Below, one piece after another: positions 22,532 to 32,477 of a stretch of DNA of 64,000 nt. Each line of letters starts with the position of its first letter. Position 1 is the first letter of the stretch. Source of the stretch: Sarcocystis neurona. Its lineage: Eukaryota > Apicomplexa > Conoidasida > Eucoccidiorida > Sarcocystidae. Location: NCBI GenBank assembly GCA_000727475.1, contig KL647288.1:6785414-6849413 (forward strand), written 5' to 3'. Under the pieces are notes generated by a model, which saw only the letters and a list, made by a program, of their open reading frames with translations, did no database searches and had not been told where the DNA came from. Position numbers and translations under genes: made by a program.

Positions 22532-23191
22532 TTAGACGATAGCAGATTGTCCTGGTACAGCCTGTTCACAAATTGGATTACCTTCCGGCTTTTCAGCTGA
22601 GATTAGGTTGTAGGGGTTGGCTATGTCGGGGGTGTTAGTGGCTTCTTCGTGAAAATCACAGTTGGCATCTTCGTCTGTGACTCCTGTCTCATGTACTTTT
22701 TTCCGTGCGCTGGTGTCGACGGCGACGACGCCACTGTGGGCCGCTTCGGATCTTGCATTTGTTTGCTGTTTACGCTGCACAATCAAAGACTTCACGGGGA
22801 GAGGCAGCGGCAGCGTAGAAGAACGTGGAGGGGGGCCAGCGCTCAGCGTCGTCGTATATGTGGGTTCCGGAAGAAAGGGGAGGGGTGCCATTATGGAACG
22901 GGAGGCATAGTAGACGGCGTACCATGGTAAGCACCATTTCCACCTCGAAGAAACTGACCCTTGACCGTGATATTCACTGACGACACGGTGTATTTATAGA
23001 AAAGCAGATAGGCGCACAGGTCCTTGGGCGGTGAACTTCACTGTCCTAAGTAGCGACTCCGCAGCATTGTCATACACAGACAATGCGTATAAAATGAGCA
23101 CAACGGGAGTATGCGCTACGATGTATCGCGGGAGCACACAGCTTTCGTGAGTGTATGTTCTCTGTAGCTCCACGAACTCCCCGTCAGGCAA
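22532..23191 (-). CDS. Candidate coding segment interrupted by one in-frame stop
   Basis: Reading from 23191 down, one frame stays open for about 220 codons except for a TAA at about 22996-22994. The upper part contains a hydrophobic stretch (IVAHTPVVLILYALSVYDNA). The lower part continues with WKWCLPWYAVYYASRSIM, a Pro/Thr/Ser-rich block and an acidic tail ending GQSAIV. It may be two exons of one gene, a decayed gene, or chance. The first codon is not ATG; an ATG for the lower part lies at 22891. Confidence 0.25.
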
Positions 23192-23935
23192 CTGAGTGAA
23201 AAGAAACCTTAATGCAAGAGAATATGACCGGATTCCGACCAGTTACGCGAATCTCGGCTTTCGACCAGCAGAAGAGGCGGAGCAACAGGGCGCATGTGCG
23301 GTTGCTTTTTGTTTGTGTAGTGGCTTAAGAGGCAAAATCCCATGCAGAACTCTGCGTACGAAGGCCTCGTTTGATCATCGATCCCTGGGATGCAGTTTGC
23401 CCCCTGCCGTGTGCGGCGGCATGGAGAGTGATAAAGTCCAGTCGACATTGCTGGTGGCGACGCCCCCGAAACTGTTACGCAAAGCGCGACCACGCGAAAA
23501 TGGAGACATTTGACAGTGCGGCGAACGCGGGCGTTTATTGAGCATAGCAAAGCGAAGTTGAAGCTCCATTATGACACGTGCATTCGCCATCTGCTGATGG
23601 CGAATCAGCTCTGTAAACGGAGTTGAGCGGCTTCGATGTTGCAGTTCCTGCGCAAAGATGGACCGCCATAGACGGGACGAGGAGATCGTATGGGGTGCGC
23701 TTGTCTACAGCCCTGCGCAAGTGAGTCCTCGCAGGCCCTCTGCAAACGTAGTGTACACGCTGATGGATCTGTCTTTCACCAGAATAATGCACCAAACACA
23801 GCCGTTAGCTAAGATATCCCCGGACATGTAGTTTTCCACCTTAATTAACACAGCAGCTGCGTTGCCATCGTGTGTGCGCGCTAACCAGACTGGAACGCAT
23901 ACGTACAGCCGGCCGCGCGCCAGTACGGTTGATTG

Positions 23936-24277
23936 CTAGGATATGGTGACGTCAATCAGTCTGTAAGGGACCCTCGGAGTGGCAGGGTTACACTTATGAA
24001 GGAATACATGAAACTTACTTTTTCCCCGGCGGATAAGTGCCCCAGCAGGCTGTTCCTGCAGTGAAATGAGGCGGATACTACCCACACACCGTATACCCTG
24101 GCTGAAACAGACGCTCTCGACAGTTCGCGGCTTGCAGGAGTGCCGCTCGCAGGCAGCTTCCTGTTCGGCTAAGTGGCAATCGAGTGTACCATACAGGAAG
24201 CTGCGACAGCGAGCCACCCTGGACACACCAGAGTGGGTCCTCAGTTGGTAAATTACGCTTCCGTGTTGTTGTTTCAT
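23936..24277 (-). CDS. Candidate ORF, 113 aa, seven cysteines
   Basis: ATG at 24277. The product is basic, with seven Cys residues spread over about 70 residues, and no signal peptide or membrane segment. No family recognised. Overlapping plus-strand frames are also open, so coding status is uncertain. Confidence 0.22.
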   Translation of the reverse strand: MKQQHGSVIYQLRTHSGVSRVARCRSFLYGTLDCHLAEQEAACERHSCKPRTVESVCFSQGIRCVGSIRLISLQEQPAGALIRRGKSKFHVFLHKCNPATPRVPYRLIDVTIS

Positions 24278-26203
24278 TCCTTAGAGAACCTATACGTTGT
24301 AACGATCCTTCAGTTGTCTCACCTGACGCCGGGCTCGTGGTCGTCGTACCCGAAAGTTGCGTACGTCTTCAACGTACGTATGGACGCCACCCCGTAGTAT
24401 TATTTCCTTCCCTTCTGCAGCTTTAGAGCGTGGCTGCAGAAAGAGTGGAGTTCCCTGATGGTGATATACCACGTTTCACTGTAAAATTGAGAGTAGTCCT
24501 TTGTTGTTTTTGCAAGGCGTGTGCTCGCGAAAGCCGTCACAGTACAATGCACTTTCGCGCTGCGTGCACTGGGCGGAGCTGCGTCGGTTTGAGATACCCA
24601 CGCCACACATCTGCAGTGTGGTCGGAGCTTTCCGCGTGGCACCATGCACACCAGTGACCTTTCCAACGGTGGAGATGAGCTCACAAGGTGTGTCGCTGCT
24701 TCTTTGTTGTTGTACCTGTGCAGGCAAAAGCACATCATTAACAAGGTTCAGCGCCGCCAACGTGCGCGGCACACAATAAGTGTAGCAAACCTGTAACCAG
24801 GCGGACGCATTGTTTCGTATCAACGAGGTTGTTCGCCACACACGCTTGTCGATGTTGTTTCGAGCTCTGGACCGTTGGAGTTACCCGTCCGGCTCTCTTT
24901 ACGGAGAATTTTGATATTTCCTGTCTGCATAACAGTCATTTTGTGCAGTCACAGCAAGCGTCTTCATCAAACTCAGATATCATAGTGTACCATGGACGTC
25001 GGTGCCGCGTACGTCTATATACACACACATAATTATACGTATATACGCATATTATCGGCCGGACACGTCACGCGGTGTTTCTTTAAGGGGGATGGCGCTG
25101 GGAGCTTAATGTAACAATGTGTGGAAACAAAGTTAGTTACAGCGAGCGTGACTATACGGCATTCGCGGTTGCACAGCCTCGGTCTGCGCAGCGAGTGCTG
25201 CCTTCAAACTTGCCAAGGGCTGCGCGGATCTTGCGGAAGGGGAATCTAGTCGACGTCGACGAGAGAATAAAAGCCTGAGAAACAGAGGTAAATACTTTAG
25301 CCTTCTTCTTGACAGGACATACGAGGGGACGGGGTCAACGAATGTGGACTTTGTCAGGATGTGTGCATGTGTGTGTGCGCGAAAGTGTCTGTGTACATGT
25401 GGAAACACACATATATCTCTAAAGCGACTTCTGTACATATACATATATATATATATATTCATGCAACTGAGGTAAGCGTGCAGCCACTACTACGTGCATA
25501 TACCTGCAAGTTTCTTTGTGCATACCTGGATTTGCAGGAACGACTCTGCTGGTCGTGCTACACGCGTACAGACAATCCCTTGGACTGACGGCACCAATCC
25601 AGGGCTATTGCACAAACGTGTCCGGCAGCCTTAGCACGCAGCGCGTCGACCCTTGAAGTCAATTGCAGACGCACGTTCTTGTGGACGTAACTCTTCTGCG
25701 ACAACGTCACTCGTCGAAAGAGTGTGTCCACGGGTATATTCGTTGACTAAACACGCTTGTTCCTGCACGTGCTTACGTGTGGAACTTTGTGCTCAATGGG
25801 CCATAATTGACAGTCATCACCTGCCCTGTAAGGGCGATAGGTTTCTCCAGCACAGAGCTTCTTATAGAGGAATCGAAAGAACAAAACTTCCAACTTATGT
25901 CATCGTGTTGCACATGAACCTCAAAAAAAGGATACCTTGTGGCACCACCGGCGAAGCATGAAACACTGCTTTCGAATGATCGAATTTTTAACATGTCGGC
26001 TCCAATCTCTCTCGGCTAGTAAGTCATTGTGAGCATAAACGCAGAAGCGTACAGTTGTTCTTCGTGCACATTTACTGAGAGAAATAAGGACGACAATTCA
26101 GGAGTGTTTCCCACGTATGCAGGACGAAGCAAAGCTGTCCGCCGTGCCGTCGTCCTTCCTCCATAAGATATAACGGAGCGCGCCGTCTTACAAAGAAGTA
26201 AAT

Positions 26204-26590
26204 ATGACTTTCTCAAGCGGTGCATACAACCTGGCGTATGGCGACGCAGGTTACCCTGCAGCCTACACAGTCGGGAGACCTTCCTCTTTCTCCTCGGCAG
26301 CTGCAAACGTGCCCGCTTACTTCGCGGCTGCCCCTGTTGGCGCAGGTGGCGTAATACCATTCCCATACAGCCCCGGCTCTCCTGCATACCCTCAGTATTA
26401 CTGCGTGCAGCAAGTACCCGAAGCAGAACGACCGAGAAAATGCTTACTTCGCATCGTGTGTGAAGCCTTAGGATGGCTGACTTCGGCCGTCGTCTGCACT
26501 CTGTGCTCTGCGGCGTGTGGGGCTGCCAGCTGCTGCATTGATACACTTCAAGAAGAAGAATGTCTGCCAGGCAAACCTCAGCAGTATTGA
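26204..26590 (+). CDS. Small Tyr/Pro/Ala-rich protein with Cys-rich membrane tail
   Basis: A 128-residue single-exon ORF from ATG 26204 to TGA 26588-26590. Residues 1-70 are rich in Tyr, Ala, Gly, Pro and Ser (GYPAAY, YSPGSPAYPQYY). After a short charged hinge (EAERPRK), residues 80-112 form a hydrophobic Cys-rich segment (LLRIVCEALGWLTSAVVCTL then CSAACGAASCC). The protein ends with an acidic, polar tail. This layout resembles plant and fungal CYSTM proteins (Tyr/Pro/Gly-rich head, Cys-rich membrane module at the C terminus), but the Cys spacing differs and the comparison is only by layout. Residue use is clearly non-random compared with neighbouring ORFs, so I consider it a real gene. There is no N-terminal signal peptide, so the tail may anchor it as a tail-anchored protein. 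Confidence 0.55.
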   Translation: MTFSSGAYNLAYGDAGYPAAYTVGRPSSFSSAAANVPAYFAAAPVGAGGVIPFPYSPGSPAYPQYYCVQQVPEAERPRKCLLRIVCEALGWLTSAVVCTLCSAACGAASCCIDTLQEEECLPGKPQQY

Positions 26591-26883
26591 AAGACGGAAG
26601 CAGAAGCCAGGGCTCCACCGGTCAGTTGAGCGGGCAAATTGAATGGTAGTACGACCATGGTATACGTACATAATAGAGGGTGGCTGTTTGTGTGCTTCGT
26701 TGAGCAAAAGTGAACATGCGAAAAAGAGGCGACACCTCTCCTTGTCGAGGCAACAGTGCTCAAGTATACCTTGTGCACTAGCTACAGAAAACCTGGATAG
26801 GGACAAAGGAGCCACGACAGTAGGTAAGGCAGCCCCGTGGGTACTGCGTGTAGTGGCCAGTAATAGACTTCATTGCCAAGAAC

Positions 26884-27326
26884 TTGTATCCCCGAATCTT
26901 CGATGGGTCAGGAACAGTTACCCGTAGTGAAGGGGGGGTAAGCCGGCTGCTGCGTTTACCTAGCATTCCACCAAAGCGGCCTGTACATCTGACCCTTGAG
27001 AGGGCAGGGGAAAACTGCAGCGTTTTACAGGGAGACTACTTTTTTTGTGGCACGGTGGTGAGGAGCCGCACGCCTACACTTGCCAAGACGCACGTACTCG
27101 CCCACCGCAAGAATTGCTTGCCTTGAATGTATGTCGGAATTCGGAAAGGTGCTGGGAGACAATAATCTTTCTTCTTCAGGTGGACTGCAAACATGTCCGC
27201 GTCAGTGACTATTTGCATCTGGTCAGTGATCCTCCCCGACATACGCGTGCGTGCGCGTTCGACCGACCGCGTTGCTCCTCGGGCACCGCATCACAATCTG
27301 GTTCTTTTATGGCCTTGAATGGATAA
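26884..27326 (+). CDS. Candidate spliced gene fragment (exons to 27057 and from 27180)
   Basis: An open frame from 26884 ends at 27057 with CSVLQGDYFFCGTV and a donor GTGAGG. The next exon starts at 27180 after a strong acceptor (AATCTTTCTTCTTCAG), in the same phase, with VDCKHVRVSDYLHLVSD, and stops at 27326. The 122-bp intron has good borders. I do not recognise the protein. The start is not identified (the frame opens with TTG). Confidence 0.3.
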
Positions 27327-27542
27327 CGACATGAGCGATTTTTTCACAAAGCTTGCTAATCGGTATGGGAAAGTAGCGCGGCGAGAACGTATTTCGGCGG
27401 TTCCAAGCTGGGAACAGAAGTGCAGCGGGTGAGTGTCTCATGGAAAACTGGCAACCACCCCACGTTACTCTGACGTACACAGGCAGTCAATCTGTTGCTG
27501 GTCAAGCTCGCCGGCTTCCGTATCGGCATTCCTTCCGTAAGG

Positions 27543-27950
27543 CTACTTGATGTGAAACGTGTGACACGACTTTCTGCTACGGCAGCACGTACGGGGGAGA
27601 TGCACCTGGAAGAAGATGACGCATGCAGCTGCGCTCAAGTCCAGCTTGAGTGTTGGGCGACGGAAGAAGAATACGAGAGGAGTCAGTCCACTCGCACATT
27701 GTGTCGAAGACGCACAAACGATTTGACGCAGATATGTCCGGCAGATCGATAGCCCGCCGGGCCCCACGTGAACTGGATAATAGCTCAGAAAATTACCCAG
27801 TGCACTCAATGCTGAAAGTAGTGCTCTTTCCAACGATGGAATGATCGTTTGCACCTCTGGGTGCACAGGTACACTGTAACTCTCAGTGTCCATAGCAACC
27901 AACAGGACTTCAACTGTTTGCACCGTCGTCGGAAACGAAGCACACAGCAT
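27543..27950 (-). CDS. Candidate ORF or exon, 135 aa
   Basis: ATG at 27950; the frame is open upstream to a candidate acceptor (AAAATCCGCAG), which would add HPVSIQG. The sequence is mixed hydrophobic and helical (VQTVEVLLVAMDTESYSVPV; LERALLSALSALGNFLSYYP) and looks protein-like, but no family is recognised. A plus-strand frame overlaps at 27495-27752. Confidence 0.27.
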   Translation of the reverse strand: MLCASFPTTVQTVEVLLVAMDTESYSVPVHPEVQTIIPSLERALLSALSALGNFLSYYPVHVGPGGLSICRTYLRQIVCASSTQCASGLTPLVFFFRRPTLKLDLSAAACVIFFQVHLPRTCCRSRKSCHTFHIK

Positions 27951-28230
27951 TCCTTGTATAGAGACGGGATGCTGCGGATTTTGAAATGTACAGTGTTAGA
28001 ACCCTCTGCGTGAGAGCCAGGTCTGCATCATCTCATATCATGGAAATCTTCGAGTTGGGACGTGTCCAGAGCTTAGCGCGTCAAGTTCACGCCAATAACT
28101 GTGAGCGACACAGGACGCCACAAACGTTGGGAACGTATACTGGGCTTTCTTATATCGTTCGCCTTGCTCTGTCTTGTGAGTCATCGTTGCTGCCAGCCCA
28201 CATATACACTGCATCGCAAACCGTCTCAGA

Positions 28231-28539
28231 TCAAGTGTGATCCAAGTCAGCTCTACAGCGACGCGTAGAGCTTGCGTGCACTGTGTCGAAAGTTTTGGAT
28301 CCTCTCGCTACAGGGGCTCCCTGCGATGGTTGTGTCGCATCCGGTGGTTGCGCACCTCGCATATTGGAAGTTGGAACTGGAATCGTACTCCGGTGACCCC
28401 CCAGTAACGGTCTGAACATCCCTAAAAGCGTGCCAAAGCTTTTGGATGCTGTGCACAGCAGAAGCGACAGACGGTTGAAGTCCTGAAGAGAGGTATTTGG
28501 TTGTTTGTCACTGGCTGTTGCGAAGCAGGCTAGACTCAC
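28231..28539 (-). CDS. Candidate exon, 102 codons
   Basis: Open frame without an ATG at its upstream end (GTG), containing DFNRLSLLLCTASKSFGTLL and a Pro/Ser/Gly-rich tail. It could be an exon of the same transcript as 27950-27543, but I could not find a clean phase-compatible splice pair. Confidence 0.2.
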   Translation of the reverse strand: MSLACFATASDKQPNTSLQDFNRLSLLLCTASKSFGTLLGMFRPLLGGHRSTIPVPTSNMRGAQPPDATQPSQGAPVARGSKTFDTVHASSTRRCRADLDHT

Positions 28540-29830
28540 AGCACCTCATCCGTTAGGTTTCTTCACTGCTCGTATCCAACAGTTTAGCTTCCTTCTCCCA
28601 GCTACTTCAGCTCCAGCAGGAATGCGTGCCGTCGTCTATGCTTGGGTAATCGTGTTGGTCGAATGTTTCAATTCTGTCCAAAAGATGTTCGCACGGAAGT
28701 CTAAGCATTTGTATACGTCGCTGGGCATACACGTGTTCGTGTACTAATTTGCTTCTTCACATTTGAACAGTTGTACGCTTCGGAGCTCATTATCGTGTAC
28801 GCTGAAGGCTAACAAGCAGACCAGCTCTTTCACGTTTTTGCTGGCGCTTACAAATCTGCCTTGCGTATACCTATAAGTGGTAAGGATGCGAAGTTTAAGA
28901 GTTTGAAATCTGTACCCTGCACCGCACGACTGACTCACGGTAGAGTACAAGTATACGCAAGTTACCCTGCCTTGTCTCTGGTTAGTACTAGACCAGCACG
29001 TGAAACTCAAGTATGTACCAAAATATAAGAAAAAAGTATGCTACATTGGCTGTGTCCATGCACAGCATAAGGACACAAGCATATATTGTTATCGAAGAAT
29101 TGCCGAGAATGGAAAAACCAAATGATCCAGATTCGTGAATAGTGGGGCCACGTCAAGGTGCCACGCGACTTTCTTTCATAATTGGTAAAGGCATCGTTTT
29201 TTCTTTCACATAATGATGAAGCGCGCTGGCCGGTTTCCGTGTGTAAGTGTGGGGAATGGCTCGTACCTCTGTTACTTTTTACAAAGTATAACGCTGAGAC
29301 CTCCAACTGTAAATGTACGTGCCTATACTACTGTGGCATTCTGCAGCCGACCGCATCACCGCATGTAACCCACAGTCTCAATCTCTTTCACGAGCGAGAG
29401 AAGAAAAAAATCAGACCGCAACTGGAGTGGGTATTCACACTGTTGAAGCGCCAGAGCAGCCACGCAGGGGTAAGGGTTGTACTACCCGTTCGATTCTACG
29501 TTATAGTACTCGTGGTTGTGGACGACGGGTACACTTGGAAAACTTCGCGGTGATTAGTGCAAATTCGAAAAAACCATGAAACAAGAGGTGGACCGTCCCC
29601 AGAGCGCGACATGCAAAACGGACTGCAAAGTATCGCGTTGTTGTTGCAAACGCCGGGACACGATATGGGCGCTGTCAGTGAATCGTGGTCAGGAAATGTG
29701 TCACTCGTATTGCTGCAATGCAAGCTACGTAAACTGCCTCTGTTGGGTACACTTCACCTGAAAGCAGGGGCAGTGACACAAGCCTTTACGAGTTGTGTGC
29801 GGACAGGGTTGTGAACGGGTTTCATCCACT

Positions 29831-30042
29831 ATGAATTCGCAGTTGGAATTTTTTCGACTCATTGCGGGTATGTAAGTGGCGTCTGGTCCTTTACTTTAAG
29901 ATGAGGGAAATGAAACGTGGGAACATGTGCAGGCTTTCGGCATGGTGGACGCGTCGAAAGCATCCTGCTTAGCAAAAGTCAATGGAGCTCGCACGGAAGT
30001 GCTGCTCAAGTGGTGGGAAAATATATGAACCACTTTTCCTAA
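29831..30042 (+). CDS. Candidate two-exon microprotein, 48 aa
   Basis: ATG at 29831; exon 29831-29867 ends at donor GTATGTAAG. After a 65-bp intron, acceptor ATGTGCAG opens exon 29933-30042, which keeps frame to TAA. The product begins MNSQLEFFRLIAGFRHGGRV and ends GKYMNHFS. Exon lengths fit exactly, but the ORF is short. Its last 16 residues fall in the 55-bp direct duplication. Confidence 0.22.
29986..30040. repeat. Direct repeat copy A (55 bp)
   Basis: Matches 30477-30531 at 54 of 55 positions (C versus T at the fifth base); the last 50 bp are identical. Sequence outside the repeat does not match. Confidence 0.95.
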
Positions 30043-30476
30043 ACCGTAACCTTTGGATTTTTTCCATTTGTAAAGTGCGCCACACACATATGTGCAAAGC
30101 AGCATTCCAGCACAGCTTTTGTGCAGTTTCACTAATTTTTTACAGGTTCCTGTGACCAAGAAGGCAGAATTTTTGCGCTTGCCTGAAAGCGCACCGAATG
30201 CGCTTTCGGTGTGGTGTGGAAGTACGTCCTTGTCTCCAGTGCTTTTGACTGGCAAATTCCATACAACATCGACAAGCCTTTCTTAGATCATTCGCATTCT
30301 GCCAATTACGTGCAGATTGCCGTTTCCCAGTGGTCAGCATTGGTACCACAGCTTCTCCTCCATGTCTCCCTGATCTGTGAAGTTTCCACCTTCAACTCGT
30401 ACGTATACCTTCTGCTGCCTTCAAATTATCTGGTCTCACTCGCAAGAAGGCGGTTACTCTTGATTTATAAAGGGCC

Positions 30477-30531
30477 AGCTTGCACGGAAGTGCTGCTCAA
30501 GTGGTGGGAAAATATATGAACCACTTTTCCT
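30477..30531. repeat. Direct repeat copy B (55 bp)
   Basis: Second copy, 491 bp downstream of copy A in the same orientation. In copy B the candidate reading frame is closed by a TAA just upstream. Confidence 0.95.
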
Positions 30532-32477
30532 TGAAACCCCCTACACGTTACCTCGCGTAAGTTACGCGGAGCATACCTTGATTCTTCCGCATCTCGTACT
30601 TCCATAACGTTGAACTGTGCAGATAATGGTACCCTGTTTTCATGGAGGCATTTGTGGCAATCAGGAAGGTACTGGAGCGCACAAAGCGCTTTTCAGTCAT
30701 GCGCATATCCGTGGTGTACTAACTCATCAATTCTGTAGCGTTGCGACACACGCAAAAGGAGTTCTGCGTCAAAGACACTCATGTACGCCAGCGTCTGTGT
30801 ACTAAGAGATGCAAGACTGCGCGGGCACCCTTTGTCCGGAGCACCATGGGGGCCGGCTCCGACGGTAGTGATCCACGCTCAAGAGTTAATTCTCGAACGA
30901 CACAACAGCTTTACCCTGCGAAGAAACCAAATAGTTTCCTAGCCAAAAAGAACAACATCGGAGGCTGCAGCGGCACGAAGTGAACGTCCAGCCTTTCACA
31001 GATCAACAAGTTCCTTCAGTCGCTACAGAATAGTGGCTTAGTTCTGCAAGAACGGACACCGCAGAAGAAAAAGACTTCGCGCTTACGGGCACTATCGAGC
31101 TCATATCTTGCGAGCACTTTCCTGCGATATCATTGAACATTTTGCAGAACGCTCTTTTGCGTCGTCCTCATAATGTGGCACCGATATAACCTGTCTCAAG
31201 TCGAGTGAACGCCGAGAGTCGTCATGTGCTTGAGAGCTACACATTAAAAACGACAGTGTGTGGCCTGCAACCAGGCCAGCAAAAGCTTAGTTGCCTCCAG
31301 AGAGAATAAATTATGCGTTTTCACTTTCGTCAAGCCCACTTCCACGTTGGCACTTAAGAGCTGGATGAGCACAGGGGATATGAAGGATTCCAAAATGCAC
31401 TTCTTACAACGGATAAAATCTCCTGGTTATTATCAGGCGAACAACACTTCTGCTGCACCAAGTTCGTACATGCACGCGCGTAACACACATGGACGGTCCA
31501 CAGTGGTTTCTCTGTTCCCTTCTTCCTTTCGAGAAGTGATACGAAGAGTCAAAGTTCTCTGGCAGGGAGCCACAATATGAGTCTGTGTGTTTCTGCTAGC
31601 CACAACGTGTGCGTGTGCACTTTCCTCTTCAGTGCGGAAGATGAAATGTACGTATTGTGAACTATCCTACTCCCGCACAAACGCTTCTGTTCCTGAACTT
31701 GTGCAAGTGAACAGTTTTACAAGGGTTTGCGAACTTCAACCCAGGCATGAATCGTACGCTCTTTGTACGCAGTAGTTCCACAATGCATCCGGATAGATAT
31801 TCATATATATGTAGCGGTCCACTGTATCTTTGTGAGTCTCACTATTCGTGGAGTTGGTGCTCTTCTTCTGCACACTAGATGAGTCACCTGACACTCTCGC
31901 CGTGACAGAATGTCGCTTTCGCGTGAAAGGGATGTCGGCGAAGGACATGTCCCAATAAATAGAAGTAGGGGTGTTGTGTTTTCAAATTAAACAAGTTTCT
32001 GCATACAGTTAGACTTGTAAAGCACTATCGGCTGTCCTTTGCCCTCCTGGGACGGTTACCCATTCTTTCCTTCGTGTTATGCTCTCCTGCGTTGCAAGGC
32101 GTCAGGTACATCAATTCAGGTCTACTTTCTCAGACTCGTTCTCAGCAGGAGGACAAAACTAAGCGTGACACGCTTGACCAACGACGGGGTACTTCGCTTA
32201 CGCCGAAAACCAACTCTACCCATACCACCAAGGAGCCTTTTAGAAGGCAGAAAGAACAGAAGCATAAGACTTCCAAATGTTCTTAGAGCGATATTTTGCA
32301 CAGGAGCAGTTGCCAGACCGCTCCTCGCGTCGGAGGAAACTACTTAGTGAGTACCTCCTATAGAAACATATATGCGCCTTCCTCTTCACCACATAGTGAG
32401 ACGGCAAACCCACTAGACCGTTCAGTAGAACTGTTCCTACATGCTCGACGAAAAGCACCGCTGCGTGCGTCAGTTCG

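Larger units (their letters stand above)
16900..32400. other. Repeat-poor island of balanced composition
   Basis: Apart from a (CA)n run at 17758-17806 and short TA runs near 18.1, 21.0 and 25.4 kb, this 15.5 kb lacks the alternating microsatellite DNA seen on both sides. Short open frames of 60-140 codons occur on both strands and often overlap, as expected by chance at this composition. One small gene (26204-26590) is convincing; the others listed are candidates. Two opposed ORFs at 19738-20152 cannot both be coding and I do not choose between them. No transposase, reverse transcriptase, rRNA or tRNA signature was seen. Confidence 0.6.

Noticed and set aside
24430..27215. Scattered plus-strand pieces loosely like TMEM43 (KEWSS; VVGAFRVAP; GDYFFCGTV...VRVSDY)
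   Set aside because: The order is suggestive but each match is a few residues. The conserved N-terminal and C-terminal membrane regions were not found, and no continuous phase-consistent model could be built.
26884..27326. Possible Sm/LSm fold in LQGDYFFCGTV-VDCKHVRVSD
   Set aside because: The spacing between the two glycines and the Asp does not fit the Sm1 motif and no Met-Asn follows.
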